A stretch of 11,723 bases of DNA from Fidelibacterota bacterium (GCA_016937825.1 JAFGVT010000104.1:1-11723), one strand, 5' to 3'; shown: positions 1 through 7,670, counted from the first letter of the stretch. The notes: generated by a model from the letters alone, not told the origin. Numbers and translations: made by a program.

Positions 1-563
1 CCGTATTCATCCTCCGCTTCTTCCCGGTCCCCTGTGCCGAGCGCCTCTTTGAATTCGGCGATCTCTTCGTCCAGCTTCTTCCAGACCTCGTCCACATGAT
101 CCCAGTCGAAACCCACAGCGGCGGCCTTCTGCTGCATGCGGAAGGAACGGTGAAGTTCGGGCAGACTCTTGGGGATCCCATCGAGAAGATGTTCGCGCGC
201 CTCCTTGCTCTTTTCCTGCTCCCAGATGTCCTTGGCTTCCTGCGGGCTGTACTCGCGGTCCTTTGCAAAGACATGCGGATGCCGGGAGACCATCTTGTTC
301 CGTATTCCGTTCAGCACGTCCTCAAATCCGAATTCTCCGTTCTCCTCGGCGATCACGGTCTGGAACACCACGTGCAGGAGCACGTCTCCCAGCTCGTACC
401 GTAATTTATCGATCTCGTTGTTTTCGATCGTTTCAACGGCTTCATGGACCTCTTCAATAAAATACGGGGTCAGGGACTCGCGGGTCTGCTCGCGATCCCA
501 GGGGCACCCTTCGGGCGACCGCAAGCGGCGGACGATATCGATCAGTTCATCAAATGCTTTCAT
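1..563 (-). CDS. mazG: MazG nucleoside triphosphate pyrophosphohydrolase (3' end cut off by window)
   Basis: MazG hydrolyses (d)NTPs to the monophosphate and pyrophosphate and serves as a cytoplasmic house-cleaning enzyme. The 187 visible residues start MKAFDELIDIVRRLRSPEGC and include the family signatures CPWDREQT (residues 20-27), an EExxE helix (E37, E38, E41) and the partner ExxD at E57-D60 (ELGD). Together these form the Mg-binding acidic set of the all-alpha NTP pyrophosphatase fold. The family stretch around MVSRHPHVF follows. The start ATG overlaps the TGA of the upstream CNNM/CBS gene by 4 bases (ATGA), and I see no strong Shine-Dalgarno, so translational coupling is likely. Full-length MazG is usually about 260 residues with two MazG domains. 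The second domain begins near the left edge, so the C terminus is missing only because the window ends. Identification is firm; substrate preference cannot be read from the sequence. Confidence 0.95.
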   Translation of the reverse strand, partial: MKAFDELIDIVRRLRSPEGCPWDREQTRESLTPYFIEEVHEAVETIENNEIDKLRYELGDVLLHVVFQTVIAEENGEFGFEDVLNGIRNKMVSRHPHVFAKDREYSPQEAKDIWEQEKSKEAREHLLDGIPKSLPELHRSFRMQQKAAAVGFDWDHVDEVWKKLDEEIAEFKEALGTGDREEAEDEY

Positions 564-1828
564 TGCGAACTCTGTTTTCTTGCGGGACCGGTGATGCGGA
601 TCCGCTGAATGCGCCGGTTCTTCATTTCGTCAACAATAAAAATATGGTGCTGGTAGCGAAAGGAATCGTGCTTGCCGGGAATGCGGCCCAGGTGGTCCAT
701 AATGAACCCGCCCAGGGTGTCATAACTTCGTTCTTCGGGAAAGGTAATGTTCAGTACCTCTTCGAGATCGTCCAGATTGATGGTGGCGTTCACGGCGCAT
801 TCGGTTTCTGTCAGCCATTTGATCGAAGAGCGCCGAACTTCGTTCTCGTCCTGAATATCGCCCACGATCTCCTCGATCGCATCCTCCAGGGTCACCATGC
901 CGCTGGTGCCGCCGTATTCGTCCACGACAATGGCGATCTTGGTCTTTTTTTCCTGAAACACGCGGATCGCATAGTTCACACTGCATTTTTCGGGAAGGAA
1001 GAGCGGCGGATGGATCAGCGCATCGATCTCTGCCTTCTTCTTCCCGTCCAGATAGGGCAGAATGTCCTTTTCAAAAATAAAGCCGACGATATTGTCCAGA
1101 TCATTCCGGTAGACGGGAAACCGTGCAAAACGCTGGTTGCTGACAAAACTGAGTATTTCGGCAAAGGGACGATCGGCATCCACGGCGATCATGTCGGGAC
1201 GGGGAACCATGATCTCGCGCACGCAGGTATTCGAGGATTCCAGAAGCGAGGTGATCATCTCGATCTCCTTTTCCTGAAATTCTCCGCGCTCCTCCCCGAT
1301 CTGAACCAGGGTCTTGATGTCCTCCTCATTGTCGATCAAGGTGTCCTTGCCCACTTTAATGGATCGTTCGGCAAGCTTCCCGATCACGTAGAGGACGATG
1401 GTCAGCGGAAAAAAGAGCGCATAGCAGATACCGATGAATCCGCTCATTCCAAGGCTGACCTTTTGGGTATTGCGCAGTGCGATGGTCTTGGGAACGATCT
1501 CCCCGAAGACGAGCACGACGCAGGTGACAACGACCACTTCCAAAATGGCCGTCAGCATGTGCGACAAGCCGTAGCGCTGTGAGAGCTCATAGGTGGTCAG
1601 GGCGGAGATCGCCGTCAGGGCGATATTGACAAGCGTGTTTCCGATCAGGATCGTTATCAGGAGCCGTTGGGGTTTGTTCAGGAGTTTGAGGGTGCGCCGT
1701 GAGGCGGCGCCTTTCATGTGCCGCAGGGACTCCTTGCGCGTCCCGAAGAGGGCGGTTTCGCTTCCGGAAAAAAGGCCGGATAAGATCAGCAGGGCAATGA
1801 ACAGTATGATATTAAGTCTTAATGACAT
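560..1828 (-). CDS. CNNM (DUF21)/CBS-pair/CorC_HlyC membrane protein
   Basis: This 422-residue inner-membrane protein belongs to the hemolysin C/CorB-type CNNM family. Relatives are linked to Mg2+ or Co2+ transport, but the real substrate is often unproven. The DUF21/CNNM membrane part spans about residues 1-155, with the SGSETALF motif at 21-28, hydrophobic segments near 5-20, 56-75, 91-108 and 128-150, and FGEIVPK at 108-114. A CBS pair follows at roughly 205-330. It contains MVPRPDMIAVD, the second-repeat anchor DEYGGTSGMVTLEDAIEEIVG, and likely an adenine-nucleotide site. A C-terminal CorC_HlyC domain occupies about 340-412. The length fits the family. The start lies 2 nt after the ybeY stop and the stop overlaps mazG, so it sits inside an operon. 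In Bacteroidota a homologue (GldE) is tied to gliding, but I see no other gliding gene here and would not use that name. Confidence 0.93.
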   Translation of the reverse strand: MSLRLNIILFIALLILSGLFSGSETALFGTRKESLRHMKGAASRRTLKLLNKPQRLLITILIGNTLVNIALTAISALTTYELSQRYGLSHMLTAILEVVVVTCVVLVFGEIVPKTIALRNTQKVSLGMSGFIGICYALFFPLTIVLYVIGKLAERSIKVGKDTLIDNEEDIKTLVQIGEERGEFQEKEIEMITSLLESSNTCVREIMVPRPDMIAVDADRPFAEILSFVSNQRFARFPVYRNDLDNIVGFIFEKDILPYLDGKKKAEIDALIHPPLFLPEKCSVNYAIRVFQEKKTKIAIVVDEYGGTSGMVTLEDAIEEIVGDIQDENEVRRSSIKWLTETECAVNATINLDDLEEVLNITFPEERSYDTLGGFIMDHLGRIPGKHDSFRYQHHIFIVDEMKNRRIQRIRITGPARKQSSQ

Positions 1829-1830
1829 GA

Positions 1831-2259
1831 TCAGGTATCATAGAATTGGGTTAAAAAGCTGTCTTCTTTCTGCGTCATTTCACCTCGTTCTTCTTCCGTA
1901 TCATCGTTGAAACCGCAAAGATGGCAGACGCCGTGTATCAGAACGCGCGCAAATTCGCGGGCCAGGGGTTCGGAAAAGGCTTCCGCGTTCTTGCGGATGC
2001 GCTCCGGACTGCAGTACAGCTCTCCTTCCGTAACAGGTTCCTCGCCGAGGGTGAAGCTGATGATATCCGTGTACAGGTCCTGATCAAAATACTGCTTCTT
2101 CATTTCCCGGAGCCTCTCTTCGCCGACGGCAATGACATTAACCTTGAAATCCTGTTTTCCGAAAGCCTTCATCACTTTGATGATCAGACCCCGCGCCCGC
2201 ACCTCGGAAAGGGGAAAGGCGATATCGCTTTCATTAAAGAATTGTACGATGCGGCTCAT
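1831..2259 (-). CDS. ybeY: YbeY endoribonuclease / rRNA maturation factor
   Basis: YbeY is a small metal-dependent endoribonuclease of the UPF0054 family, needed for 16S rRNA 3'-end maturation and ribosome quality control in several bacteria. The protein has 142 residues, a normal length. The diagnostic C-terminal metal motif is present as HGVCHLCGFNDD, preceded by the family stretch YTDIISFTLGE. The usual motif is HGxLHLxGYDH with three His ligands; here the third His is replaced by Asp (GFND). I recall the same substitution in Bacteroidota YbeY proteins, so I take it as lineage-specific rather than a sign of decay. The ATG overlaps the TGA of the upstream 7TM-HD gene by 4 bases, with a purine-rich stretch (GAAGAAGAGA) upstream. 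Close pairing with a PgpH-like gene is a common bacterial arrangement. Confidence 0.94.
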   Translation of the reverse strand: MSRIVQFFNESDIAFPLSEVRARGLIIKVMKAFGKQDFKVNVIAVGEERLREMKKQYFDQDLYTDIISFTLGEEPVTEGELYCSPERIRKNAEAFSEPLAREFARVLIHGVCHLCGFNDDTEEERGEMTQKEDSFLTQFYDT

Positions 2260-4565
2260 GCTGTCTCTTCTTCCATGTTTTTTTTCTCGTCCTTCTTTTC
2301 CTCGTCCTTTTTATCGTCGGGATAGGGAATACGTTCGTGATACAATCCCACCAGCAGGGGGTAGATGGCTTTTTTGATCTTGGTCAGATCGGCAAAGTTC
2401 AGGGGGCATTCATCGAGCTGGCCGGTGTTCATGCGCTTGCTGATCACATCGTCTATCTTGGCTTCGATCGACCGCGGCGTTGCCTTGGGCAGGGAGCGCA
2501 CGGCGGCTTCCGCCGCTTCCACGATCATCAGGAGCCCGGTTTCCTTGGTCCGGGGCTTGGGCCCGGGATAGCGGAACTCGTTCTCGTGCAGCGTGCTTTC
2601 GTCCGATTCCTGTTTCGCTTTCTGATAGAAGTAATCGACGACCATGGTGCCGTGATGCGTTGCAATGAAATCCTTGATCACTTCCGGAAGCTTTTCCTGC
2701 TCGGCGAGTTCAAGCCCGTTCCGCACGTGGCTGATCACGACCTTGGCGGCCATGTGGGGTTTCAGCTGATCCAGCTTGTTCACTCCCTCTCCCTGGTTCT
2801 CGACAAAATACTCGACCTTGGACAGTTTTCCGATGTCGTGATAGTAGGCCCCGACGCGCGCCAAAAGGCTGTCCGCCCCGATCTTTTCCGCCGCGGATTC
2901 CAGCAGATTTCCGACAACAATGCTGTGATTGAAGGTACCCGGCGCTTCCAGGGACATGCGTTTCAGCAGGGGCCGGTTCATGTCGGAAAGTTCCAGCAGC
3001 GAGAGGTTGGTCGTGACGCCGAATATCCGTTCGATCACCATCATCAGCCCGTTCGTCACCAGCACGGAAACGATGGCGTTCCCGAAGGCCAGGGCGGCCA
3101 GATTGAGCGTTACCGGAAAAGGATCGAGCGACGAAATGCTGATCGCGGTAATACTGACCACGTAGCCGATAAGGACGAAGAGAAGCGGGCGCAGGACGTT
3201 CTCGCGGGTCCGGCTGTTCCGCAGGGACATGATCGCCATCATGATGGGGAACACGTGCATCAGGATGAAGCGGAAAGAGCCCCCCATAATATAAGTCAGG
3301 ATCAGCAGAACGACCGAGGATCCCAAAAGCGCGATGCGCTCGTCAAAGAACACCATCAGGAGCATGGCGGTGATGGTGATGGGGACCAGGACCATGTGCG
3401 AGGGTGCAAGCATGGCAACGGCGAAGCCGAGCCCGAGGCTCAGCCCCATGCAGATGACCAGCAGCAAGAAGCGCTTAACATTTGTAAATAAGGTTTTATC
3501 GTACAGGATCATGAAAAGAACGAAGATCATATAGAGGACAGCCATGACCATGATGTCGCCAAGCACTTTCAGGAAGGCGTTAAAGCCTTCGATGCTGGAA
3601 CTCCGTTTTTCCTCCGTATAATTCAGGGAATAGATCTTCTGGTAGATCTCCGGCGTGATCAGGGTGTTCGCATCCACGATCTTTTCATCCTTGAAAACCT
3701 TACCCATCACCAGCGGAATACGTCCGATCACATCGTTCTGGCGTGACCGCGTCCGTTCCTTATCGTAGATCAGGTTCGGTTTTACAAGAAGATGGGCAAT
3801 GCGGGAAATGAGGATCTTCTGGGAATAGATATCATAATCCTTCACAAGGTTCTCCGTCAGCTGCTCGGTCGCCATACTGAGGTCAAAGAGGTTCTTGGCG
3901 GTGGCGGGGGTCTCAACTCCCTGGGAACGGATGGATATCTGGGTCGAGCGGATCGAATCGATGGGAATATCCGTGATCCCGCTTTCGTACAGGGAGTTCA
4001 GGTGCGTGATAAAATTTGCCCGCAGCACGGAAAGGTCGATGGACTTGCCGTCCGTCGGCCGGTACAGCTCGGTATACGGCGATTCGCCGGTACGTACGTC
4101 AAATTGCTCCATCATCGCATTCACGATCGCAACATAAGCGTTGCTGTCGGTGCGGACCGTTTCGTTCAGTTTTCCGAAATCGTTCGTGCTGTAGCGCTCG
4201 AGGTTCCGGGTCTGGATGGAATGCTGGTATTTCTGATAGCGCTGCTCCAGTGTTTTGGCCATCTGAAAGAATACCTCGCTCCGTTCGATCTGCTTGCTGA
4301 TCACTCCGGGATCCATTGTAAAAACGTACGCCACCTTTTTCAGGGCTTCAGCATGCTCCTTTTGAATGACGGACTGCGGTTTCAGAATGTCAAAATCATA
4401 GGGTGCAATGATATCCGTGCGGGTAATATCTCCCGTCCGGTAACCGTACATGTAAGTTTGCTTCTTGGGCGCCATCAGGGCGGAAACGATCACCATGAAG
4501 ACCAAAATGAAAATGGTCCAGACGGATACATTGTTTTTTATGACAGATTTCTTTTTGAATTCCAT
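2256..4565 (-). CDS. PgpH-like 7TM receptor with HD phosphohydrolase domain
   Basis: This 769-residue polytopic membrane protein has the 7TMR-HD architecture. A single N-terminal membrane segment lies at about residues 14-32. A large presumed extracytoplasmic 7TMR-HDED region reaches to about 330. A block of hydrophobic segments spans about 334-510. A cytoplasmic HD domain follows, with H547 (NHSIVVGN), the H576-D577 pair in YYHDIGK, H613 (SHVRNG) and H637-H638 (THHGT), a complete HD ligand set. The tail is highly charged (KKDEEKKDEKK). In Listeria, PgpH with this architecture degrades cyclic di-AMP; that activity here is inferred from architecture only. The SD-like GAGGT lies 6 nt before the ATG. 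The gene heads an apparent operon with ybeY, the CNNM/CBS gene and mazG, and its stop overlaps the ybeY start. No catalytic residue appears lost. Confidence 0.93.
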   Translation of the reverse strand: MEFKKKSVIKNNVSVWTIFILVFMVIVSALMAPKKQTYMYGYRTGDITRTDIIAPYDFDILKPQSVIQKEHAEALKKVAYVFTMDPGVISKQIERSEVFFQMAKTLEQRYQKYQHSIQTRNLERYSTNDFGKLNETVRTDSNAYVAIVNAMMEQFDVRTGESPYTELYRPTDGKSIDLSVLRANFITHLNSLYESGITDIPIDSIRSTQISIRSQGVETPATAKNLFDLSMATEQLTENLVKDYDIYSQKILISRIAHLLVKPNLIYDKERTRSRQNDVIGRIPLVMGKVFKDEKIVDANTLITPEIYQKIYSLNYTEEKRSSSIEGFNAFLKVLGDIMVMAVLYMIFVLFMILYDKTLFTNVKRFLLLVICMGLSLGLGFAVAMLAPSHMVLVPITITAMLLMVFFDERIALLGSSVVLLILTYIMGGSFRFILMHVFPIMMAIMSLRNSRTRENVLRPLLFVLIGYVVSITAISISSLDPFPVTLNLAALAFGNAIVSVLVTNGLMMVIERIFGVTTNLSLLELSDMNRPLLKRMSLEAPGTFNHSIVVGNLLESAAEKIGADSLLARVGAYYHDIGKLSKVEYFVENQGEGVNKLDQLKPHMAAKVVISHVRNGLELAEQEKLPEVIKDFIATHHGTMVVDYFYQKAKQESDESTLHENEFRYPGPKPRTKETGLLMIVEAAEAAVRSLPKATPRSIEAKIDDVISKRMNTGQLDECPLNFADLTKIKKAIYPLLVGLYHERIPYPDDKKDEEKKDEKKNMEEETA

Positions 4566-4592
4566 AGCTACCTCACCAGATCATTACAGGAA

Positions 4593-4619
4593 AATATAAC
4601 ACTTTCTTGATGCAATCAA
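4593..4619 (-). promoter_or_regulatory. Possible promoter for the 7TM-HD/ybeY/CNNM/mazG operon
   Basis: The 61-bp gap between recJ and the 7TM-HD gene holds a -10-like TATATT (minus strand, 4598-4593). A TTGATT lies 15 nt further upstream (4619-4614). The spacing is shorter than the usual sigma-70 optimum. The same bases could read as a Bacteroidota-type element, since TATATTTT is close to TAnnTTTG. The upstream half lies in a small inverted repeat, TTGAT-TGC-ATCAA (4607-4619). The alternative is simple read-through from recJ. Confidence 0.3.
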
Positions 4620-4626
4620 TGAAAAC

Positions 4627-6324
4627 TTATTCGATATGCGGCCGAATGTCTTTTATTACCAGCTGAATGCGTTTCAACCCGTTCCATTCGTTCAGCGTGG
4701 GCACAAAGACCATGTCCACCTGCTGGGAGGGATCCATGACCAGCTCGAAGAAGCGGAGCATGTTCCAGGCGATACAGTTCAGGGAAATGCCGCCTTTCTT
4801 GACGGAGAATTTCAGGTGCTTTTCTTTCAGGATCACCGCGTTGTGCGGTGAAACGCCGCGAACGCTGAATTTCGGACGCATGTTTTCCGGACCGAAGGGT
4901 TCCATGTTTTTCAGAAACTCCATCATGGAGGTATTGATCTCTTCGATCTCCACATTGGCATCAACATGGATCCCGGGTTCCAGCATATCCTGCCGGATAT
5001 GCTTGCCGGCATAGGCAAGGAATGCTTCTTCGAAATCCGGTATTTTCGCTTCCTCAACGGTCAGGCCGGCCGCCATCTGATGGCCTCCGAAACCGCTCAG
5101 ATGTTCTGCGCAGCCGGACAGGGCCGCATGCAGGTCAAAATCGTCAATGCTCCGGCCGCTGCCTTTTCCCAGGCCTTCTTTCACGGCGATCAGAAAGACC
5201 GGACGGTTCAGCATGTCCTTGATTTTGGACGAGACGATCCCGATCACGCCGGGGTGCCAGTCGCCGGACAGGACCAGGGCGTTCGGAAGGTCTTCTCCGT
5301 ATTTTTCCCTGACCTGCCCGATAGCTTCCCGGGTAACCGTGCGTTCCACTTTTTGGCGTTCTTCGTTTTCCTGGTTCAGGATAATGCTGTACTGGCGGGC
5401 GGTATGACGGTCCTCGGTGGTCAGCAGCGTGATGGCGCGCGAAGCGCTGCCCATGCGCCCTACGGCATTCAGGCGAGGCGCAAGCCCGAAAACAATATTG
5501 ATCACCGTGATGTCTTCGGTATCCATTTGGCAGACATTGAAAAGCTCCAGAATGCCCACCCGGCATTCCTGCCGGCGAATGCGGGCAAGTCCCTCCCGGA
5601 CCAGGCAGCGGTTCTCGTCGACCAGGGGAACAATGTCTGCAGCCGTCCCGATCGCGACCAGGTCCAGGTACTGCAGGGCCTTTTCGGCGCTTCCGTCCCG
5701 GCGGAGACAGATGGCTTCCACCAGTTTGAAAACCACCCCTGCGCCGCAGAGTTCGCGAAAAGGATAGCTTTCCTCACGGCGCTTGGGGTTCAGGATCGCA
5801 AGCGCATCGGGAAGACTATCGGTCTGTTCATGGTGGTCGGTGACGATCACGTCAATGCCGTGCTGACGCGCATAGGCGATCTCGTTATGCGCGGTCACGC
5901 CGCAGTCGCAGGTGATGATCAGGTCGATATCCTGCTCGATGGCATGGTCGATCCCCTCCAGCGAGACACCGTAGCCTTCCTTTTCCCGCTCCGGGATGTA
6001 ATAATACACGGTCTCATTGCATTTTCTGAGAAAAAGATACAGGATCGAAGCCGCGGTCACGCCATCGACATCGTAATCTCCGTAAATAAGGATCTTTTTC
6101 CGCTCCTTGCAGGCCTCCAGAATGATCGTGACGGCTTTGTCCATATCCAGCATGGAAAAGGGATCGTAGAGGGAATGGGAACTTTTGTCGAAATAGCGCT
6201 CAAGCGCATCTTTCGAACGAATTTTCCGGTTCAGCAATATCGAGGTATAGAGATAGGACAAACGAAATTGTTTACTGTATTCGAGAACATCGTCCCCGGG
6301 TATGTCTGGATAGACCCATTTCAT
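4627..6324 (-). CDS. recJ: RecJ single-stranded-DNA-specific 5'-3' exonuclease
   Basis: RecJ degrades single-stranded DNA 5' to 3' in recombinational, mismatch and base-excision repair. At 565 residues it has normal length. The DHH motifs are intact: YGDYDVDG at 81-88 (motif I), CDCG at 139-142 (motif II) and VTDHHE at 161-166 (motif III, the DHH itself). ELCGAGVVFK (191-200) and LAPRLNAVGR (281-290) follow. The DHHA1 portion carries SGDWHPGVIGIVSSKIKD (353-370), GSGRS (388-392) and GFGGHQMAAG (411-420), and a C-terminal OB-like region completes the protein. The ATG at 6324 lies only 32 nt after the 3' end of rnpB, with a weak purine-rich GAGAGAAC upstream. I see no terminator between the two, so recJ may be transcribed together with the RNase P RNA. 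No defect is seen. Confidence 0.96.
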   Translation of the reverse strand: MKWVYPDIPGDDVLEYSKQFRLSYLYTSILLNRKIRSKDALERYFDKSSHSLYDPFSMLDMDKAVTIILEACKERKKILIYGDYDVDGVTAASILYLFLRKCNETVYYYIPEREKEGYGVSLEGIDHAIEQDIDLIITCDCGVTAHNEIAYARQHGIDVIVTDHHEQTDSLPDALAILNPKRREESYPFRELCGAGVVFKLVEAICLRRDGSAEKALQYLDLVAIGTAADIVPLVDENRCLVREGLARIRRQECRVGILELFNVCQMDTEDITVINIVFGLAPRLNAVGRMGSASRAITLLTTEDRHTARQYSIILNQENEERQKVERTVTREAIGQVREKYGEDLPNALVLSGDWHPGVIGIVSSKIKDMLNRPVFLIAVKEGLGKGSGRSIDDFDLHAALSGCAEHLSGFGGHQMAAGLTVEEAKIPDFEEAFLAYAGKHIRQDMLEPGIHVDANVEIEEINTSMMEFLKNMEPFGPENMRPKFSVRGVSPHNAVILKEKHLKFSVKKGGISLNCIAWNMLRFFELVMDPSQQVDMVFVPTLNEWNGLKRIQLVIKDIRPHIE

Positions 6325-6356
6325 TTCTGTTCTCTCTTCTGTCTATGATAGTAAAA

Positions 6357-6749
6357 AGCTTAAAGCCGGTCGTAAGCCGAATTCTGTTACCTCGTCCCGA
6401 CGTGTCGGGATGGGCGACGACCATTTATCTTCCCGCACCGTCACCGGTGCGGTGATGCCACTACCAGGGGAGACGGAACCCGAGCCAGGTATGGCTCCCC
6501 GATTTGTGTTGCTCCGAATGGGGCTTGCCGAGCTTCCGGCGTTGCCGCCGGAACTGGTGAGCTCTTACCTCACCGTTTCACCATCACTCTCTCCGTCCCG
6601 GAGACCGGGACAGGGAGGGCTGTCTGCTTTCTGTTGCGCTTTCCAGTCCTCACGGACTCCTTGTATTACAAGGCATTCTGCTCTGCGGAGTTCGGACTTT
6701 CCTCCCTCCCGAAGGATCGGGAAGGCGGTCATCTCTCCGGCTTTAAGCT
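6357..6749 (-). ncRNA. rnpB: RNase P RNA, bacterial class A
   Basis: This is the catalytic RNA of RNase P, which removes the 5' leader of pre-tRNAs. The limits are set by a perfect 13-bp P1 helix: AGCUUAAAGCCGG at the 5' end (6749-6737) pairs with CCGGCUUUAAGCU at the 3' end (6369-6357). Conserved landmarks occur in the expected order: GGAGGAAAGUCCGAACUCC (CR-I, P4 strand), GGUGAAACGGUGAGGUAAGAGCUCACCAG (as two adjoining motifs), a perfect P12-like UUCCGGCG-GCAA-CGCCGGAA hairpin, a GGGGAG/CUCCCC stem enclosing a GAGCC/GGCUC hairpin (P13/P14), a CCGCACCG-GUGA-CGGUGCGG hairpin (P18-like GNRA loop), GAGGUAA (the L15 tRNA-CCA contact) and ACAGAAUUCGGCUUAC (CR-V). The length of about 393 nt is typical. 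The 5' strand of P1 begins within the TAG stop of the zinc-ribbon gene. No convincing promoter is seen directly upstream, so processing from a longer transcript is plausible. Confidence 0.95.
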
Positions 6750-7470
6750 ATTCATCTTCTTCGCTATCGTCTGCGGCAAACAAGAAGCGGCCGCAGTAAT
6801 CACAGGTGATCACCTGATTTTTCTTGTAAATGTCGACGCGTTTTTGCGGAATGACCCGGTTGTGACATCCGCTGCAGGCATCCCGCATCAGGGGAACCAC
6901 GGCCAAACCGTTGCGTGCCTTGCGGACACGCTGATAGACGCTCATAAAATTCCGGGGGATCAGGGCGATCAGCGTTTTGCGCGTATCTTCCAGCTGCTGC
7001 TTTTCTTCTTCGGTTGCCTTCTGGGTCTCGGCCAGCGATCCCCGGGTCTCCTCCAGACGCTGCGCCATGTCTTCCAGGTTCTTTTCGGTTTTCCCGAAAG
7101 CCTCGTTCATGCGGTTATTCTCTTCTTCGGACTGGAGGATCTGGTCTTCGGCATCCTTGATGCCCTGTTCGTTGAATTCGATCTCGGAGGTAAGGGCATC
7201 ATATTCACGGTTCGTGGTGACCAGGAACAGTTGCTCTTTGTATTTTGTGATCTTGGTTTTCAGATCTTCAACCTTCACGGAATTGCTGCTGATCAGTGCT
7301 GCATTTTCTTCGATACTGGTCCGGCGGATCGCGTTTTGCTCTTGTTCGTTCCTGATCTGGATCTCGAGCGTTTTTACCGTTTCCGGAAGATCTCCCAGCT
7401 TTTCGATCAACGCGTCAAGCCGGGTGTCGAGTTCCTGGAGCCGGATCAGCTGCTGAAGTACATTTTGCAT
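6748..7470 (-). CDS. Coiled-coil protein with C-terminal C4 zinc ribbon (COG1579 family)
   Basis: The protein has 240 residues. Residues 1 to about 175 are almost entirely charged heptad-like helix, read as a long antiparallel coiled coil. The C-terminal C4 zinc ribbon has two knuckles, C199-SG-C202 and C223-DY-C226, and ends in an acidic tail (DDSEEDE). This is the layout of the COG1579 family, annotated as predicted nucleic-acid-binding; the Helicobacter homologue HP0958 (FlgZ) affects flagellar gene expression. The role here is not known, and I see no flagellar gene nearby. The start is supported by a strong GGAGGT 11 nt before the ATG. Its TAG stop overlaps the first bases of rnpB, which suggests the two share a transcript. 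A terminator hairpin lies about 35 nt upstream of the start codon, so the gene's promoter is either inside that short leader or upstream with read-through. Confidence 0.88.
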   Translation of the reverse strand: MQNVLQQLIRLQELDTRLDALIEKLGDLPETVKTLEIQIRNEQEQNAIRRTSIEENAALISSNSVKVEDLKTKITKYKEQLFLVTTNREYDALTSEIEFNEQGIKDAEDQILQSEEENNRMNEAFGKTEKNLEDMAQRLEETRGSLAETQKATEEEKQQLEDTRKTLIALIPRNFMSVYQRVRKARNGLAVVPLMRDACSGCHNRVIPQKRVDIYKKNQVITCDYCGRFLFAADDSEEDE

Positions 7471-7504
7471 CGTTTTACCTTACCTCCGTCACATTTTTAA
7501 ATAT

Positions 7505-7534
7505 AAAAAAAACGCACACCTGAAGATGCGCGTT
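7505..7534 (-). terminator. Rho-independent terminator
   Basis: On the minus strand the sequence AACGCGCAUC-UUCA-GGUGUGCGUU forms a 10-bp stem (with G-U wobbles) and a 4-nt loop, and runs straight into eight consecutive T. The plus strand lacks a T-run, so orientation is clear. It could end the LysE-exporter transcript, whose stop codon is about 137 nt upstream, or a separate small RNA encoded in that gap. Confidence 0.85.
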
Positions 7535-7630
7535 TATAATTTTGGTCCTCGCGGGGCAACCATGTCGTTGACTATTCCCAATGTAGTAAAACACCTCTTA
7601 TAAATGAGCCGTTCGATAACCTGTTAAGAT
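7505..7630 (-). ncRNA. Candidate small structured RNA ending at the terminator
   Basis: Between the LysE stop (7671) and the terminator lies about 135 nt with no open frame of note but with self-pairing potential. UUUAUAA (7604-7598) can pair with UUAUAAA (7539-7533). Inside this, GGG (7579-7577) and CAAC (7570-7567) face GUUG (7560-7557) and CCC (7556-7554), giving an extended hairpin with internal loops. A stable terminator follows at once. The overall shape, about 100-125 nt with a long rod and an open bubble, is reminiscent of short 6S-type RNAs of Bacteroidota, but I recognise no conserved 6S sequence. The 5' end is a guess, since no clear -10 box is seen. It may simply be the 3' UTR of the LysE gene or an attenuating leader for the zinc-ribbon gene. 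Confidence 0.35.
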
Positions 7631-7670
7631 CACCATATTTATTTAAAAAGTCAAACAATTAATAGATTAT

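Noticed and set aside
4966..6348. Long plus-strand open frame (460 codons) opposite recJ
   Set aside because: It is the antisense shadow of a firmly identified recJ. Its product has no recognisable domain or ribosome-binding site. The same holds for the long plus-strand frames at 554-1582, 2337-3491, 3792-4610 and 10775-11698.
6410..7500. Plus-strand open frames running across rnpB and opposite the zinc-ribbon gene
   Set aside because: They cross the RNase P RNA gene antisense and encode low-complexity product without family features.
7471..7670. tRNA, tmRNA or SRP RNA in the gap before the zinc-ribbon gene
   Set aside because: There is no CCA-ended acceptor stem, no T-arm consensus, no tag-peptide frame and no GGAAGC-type SRP apical motif.
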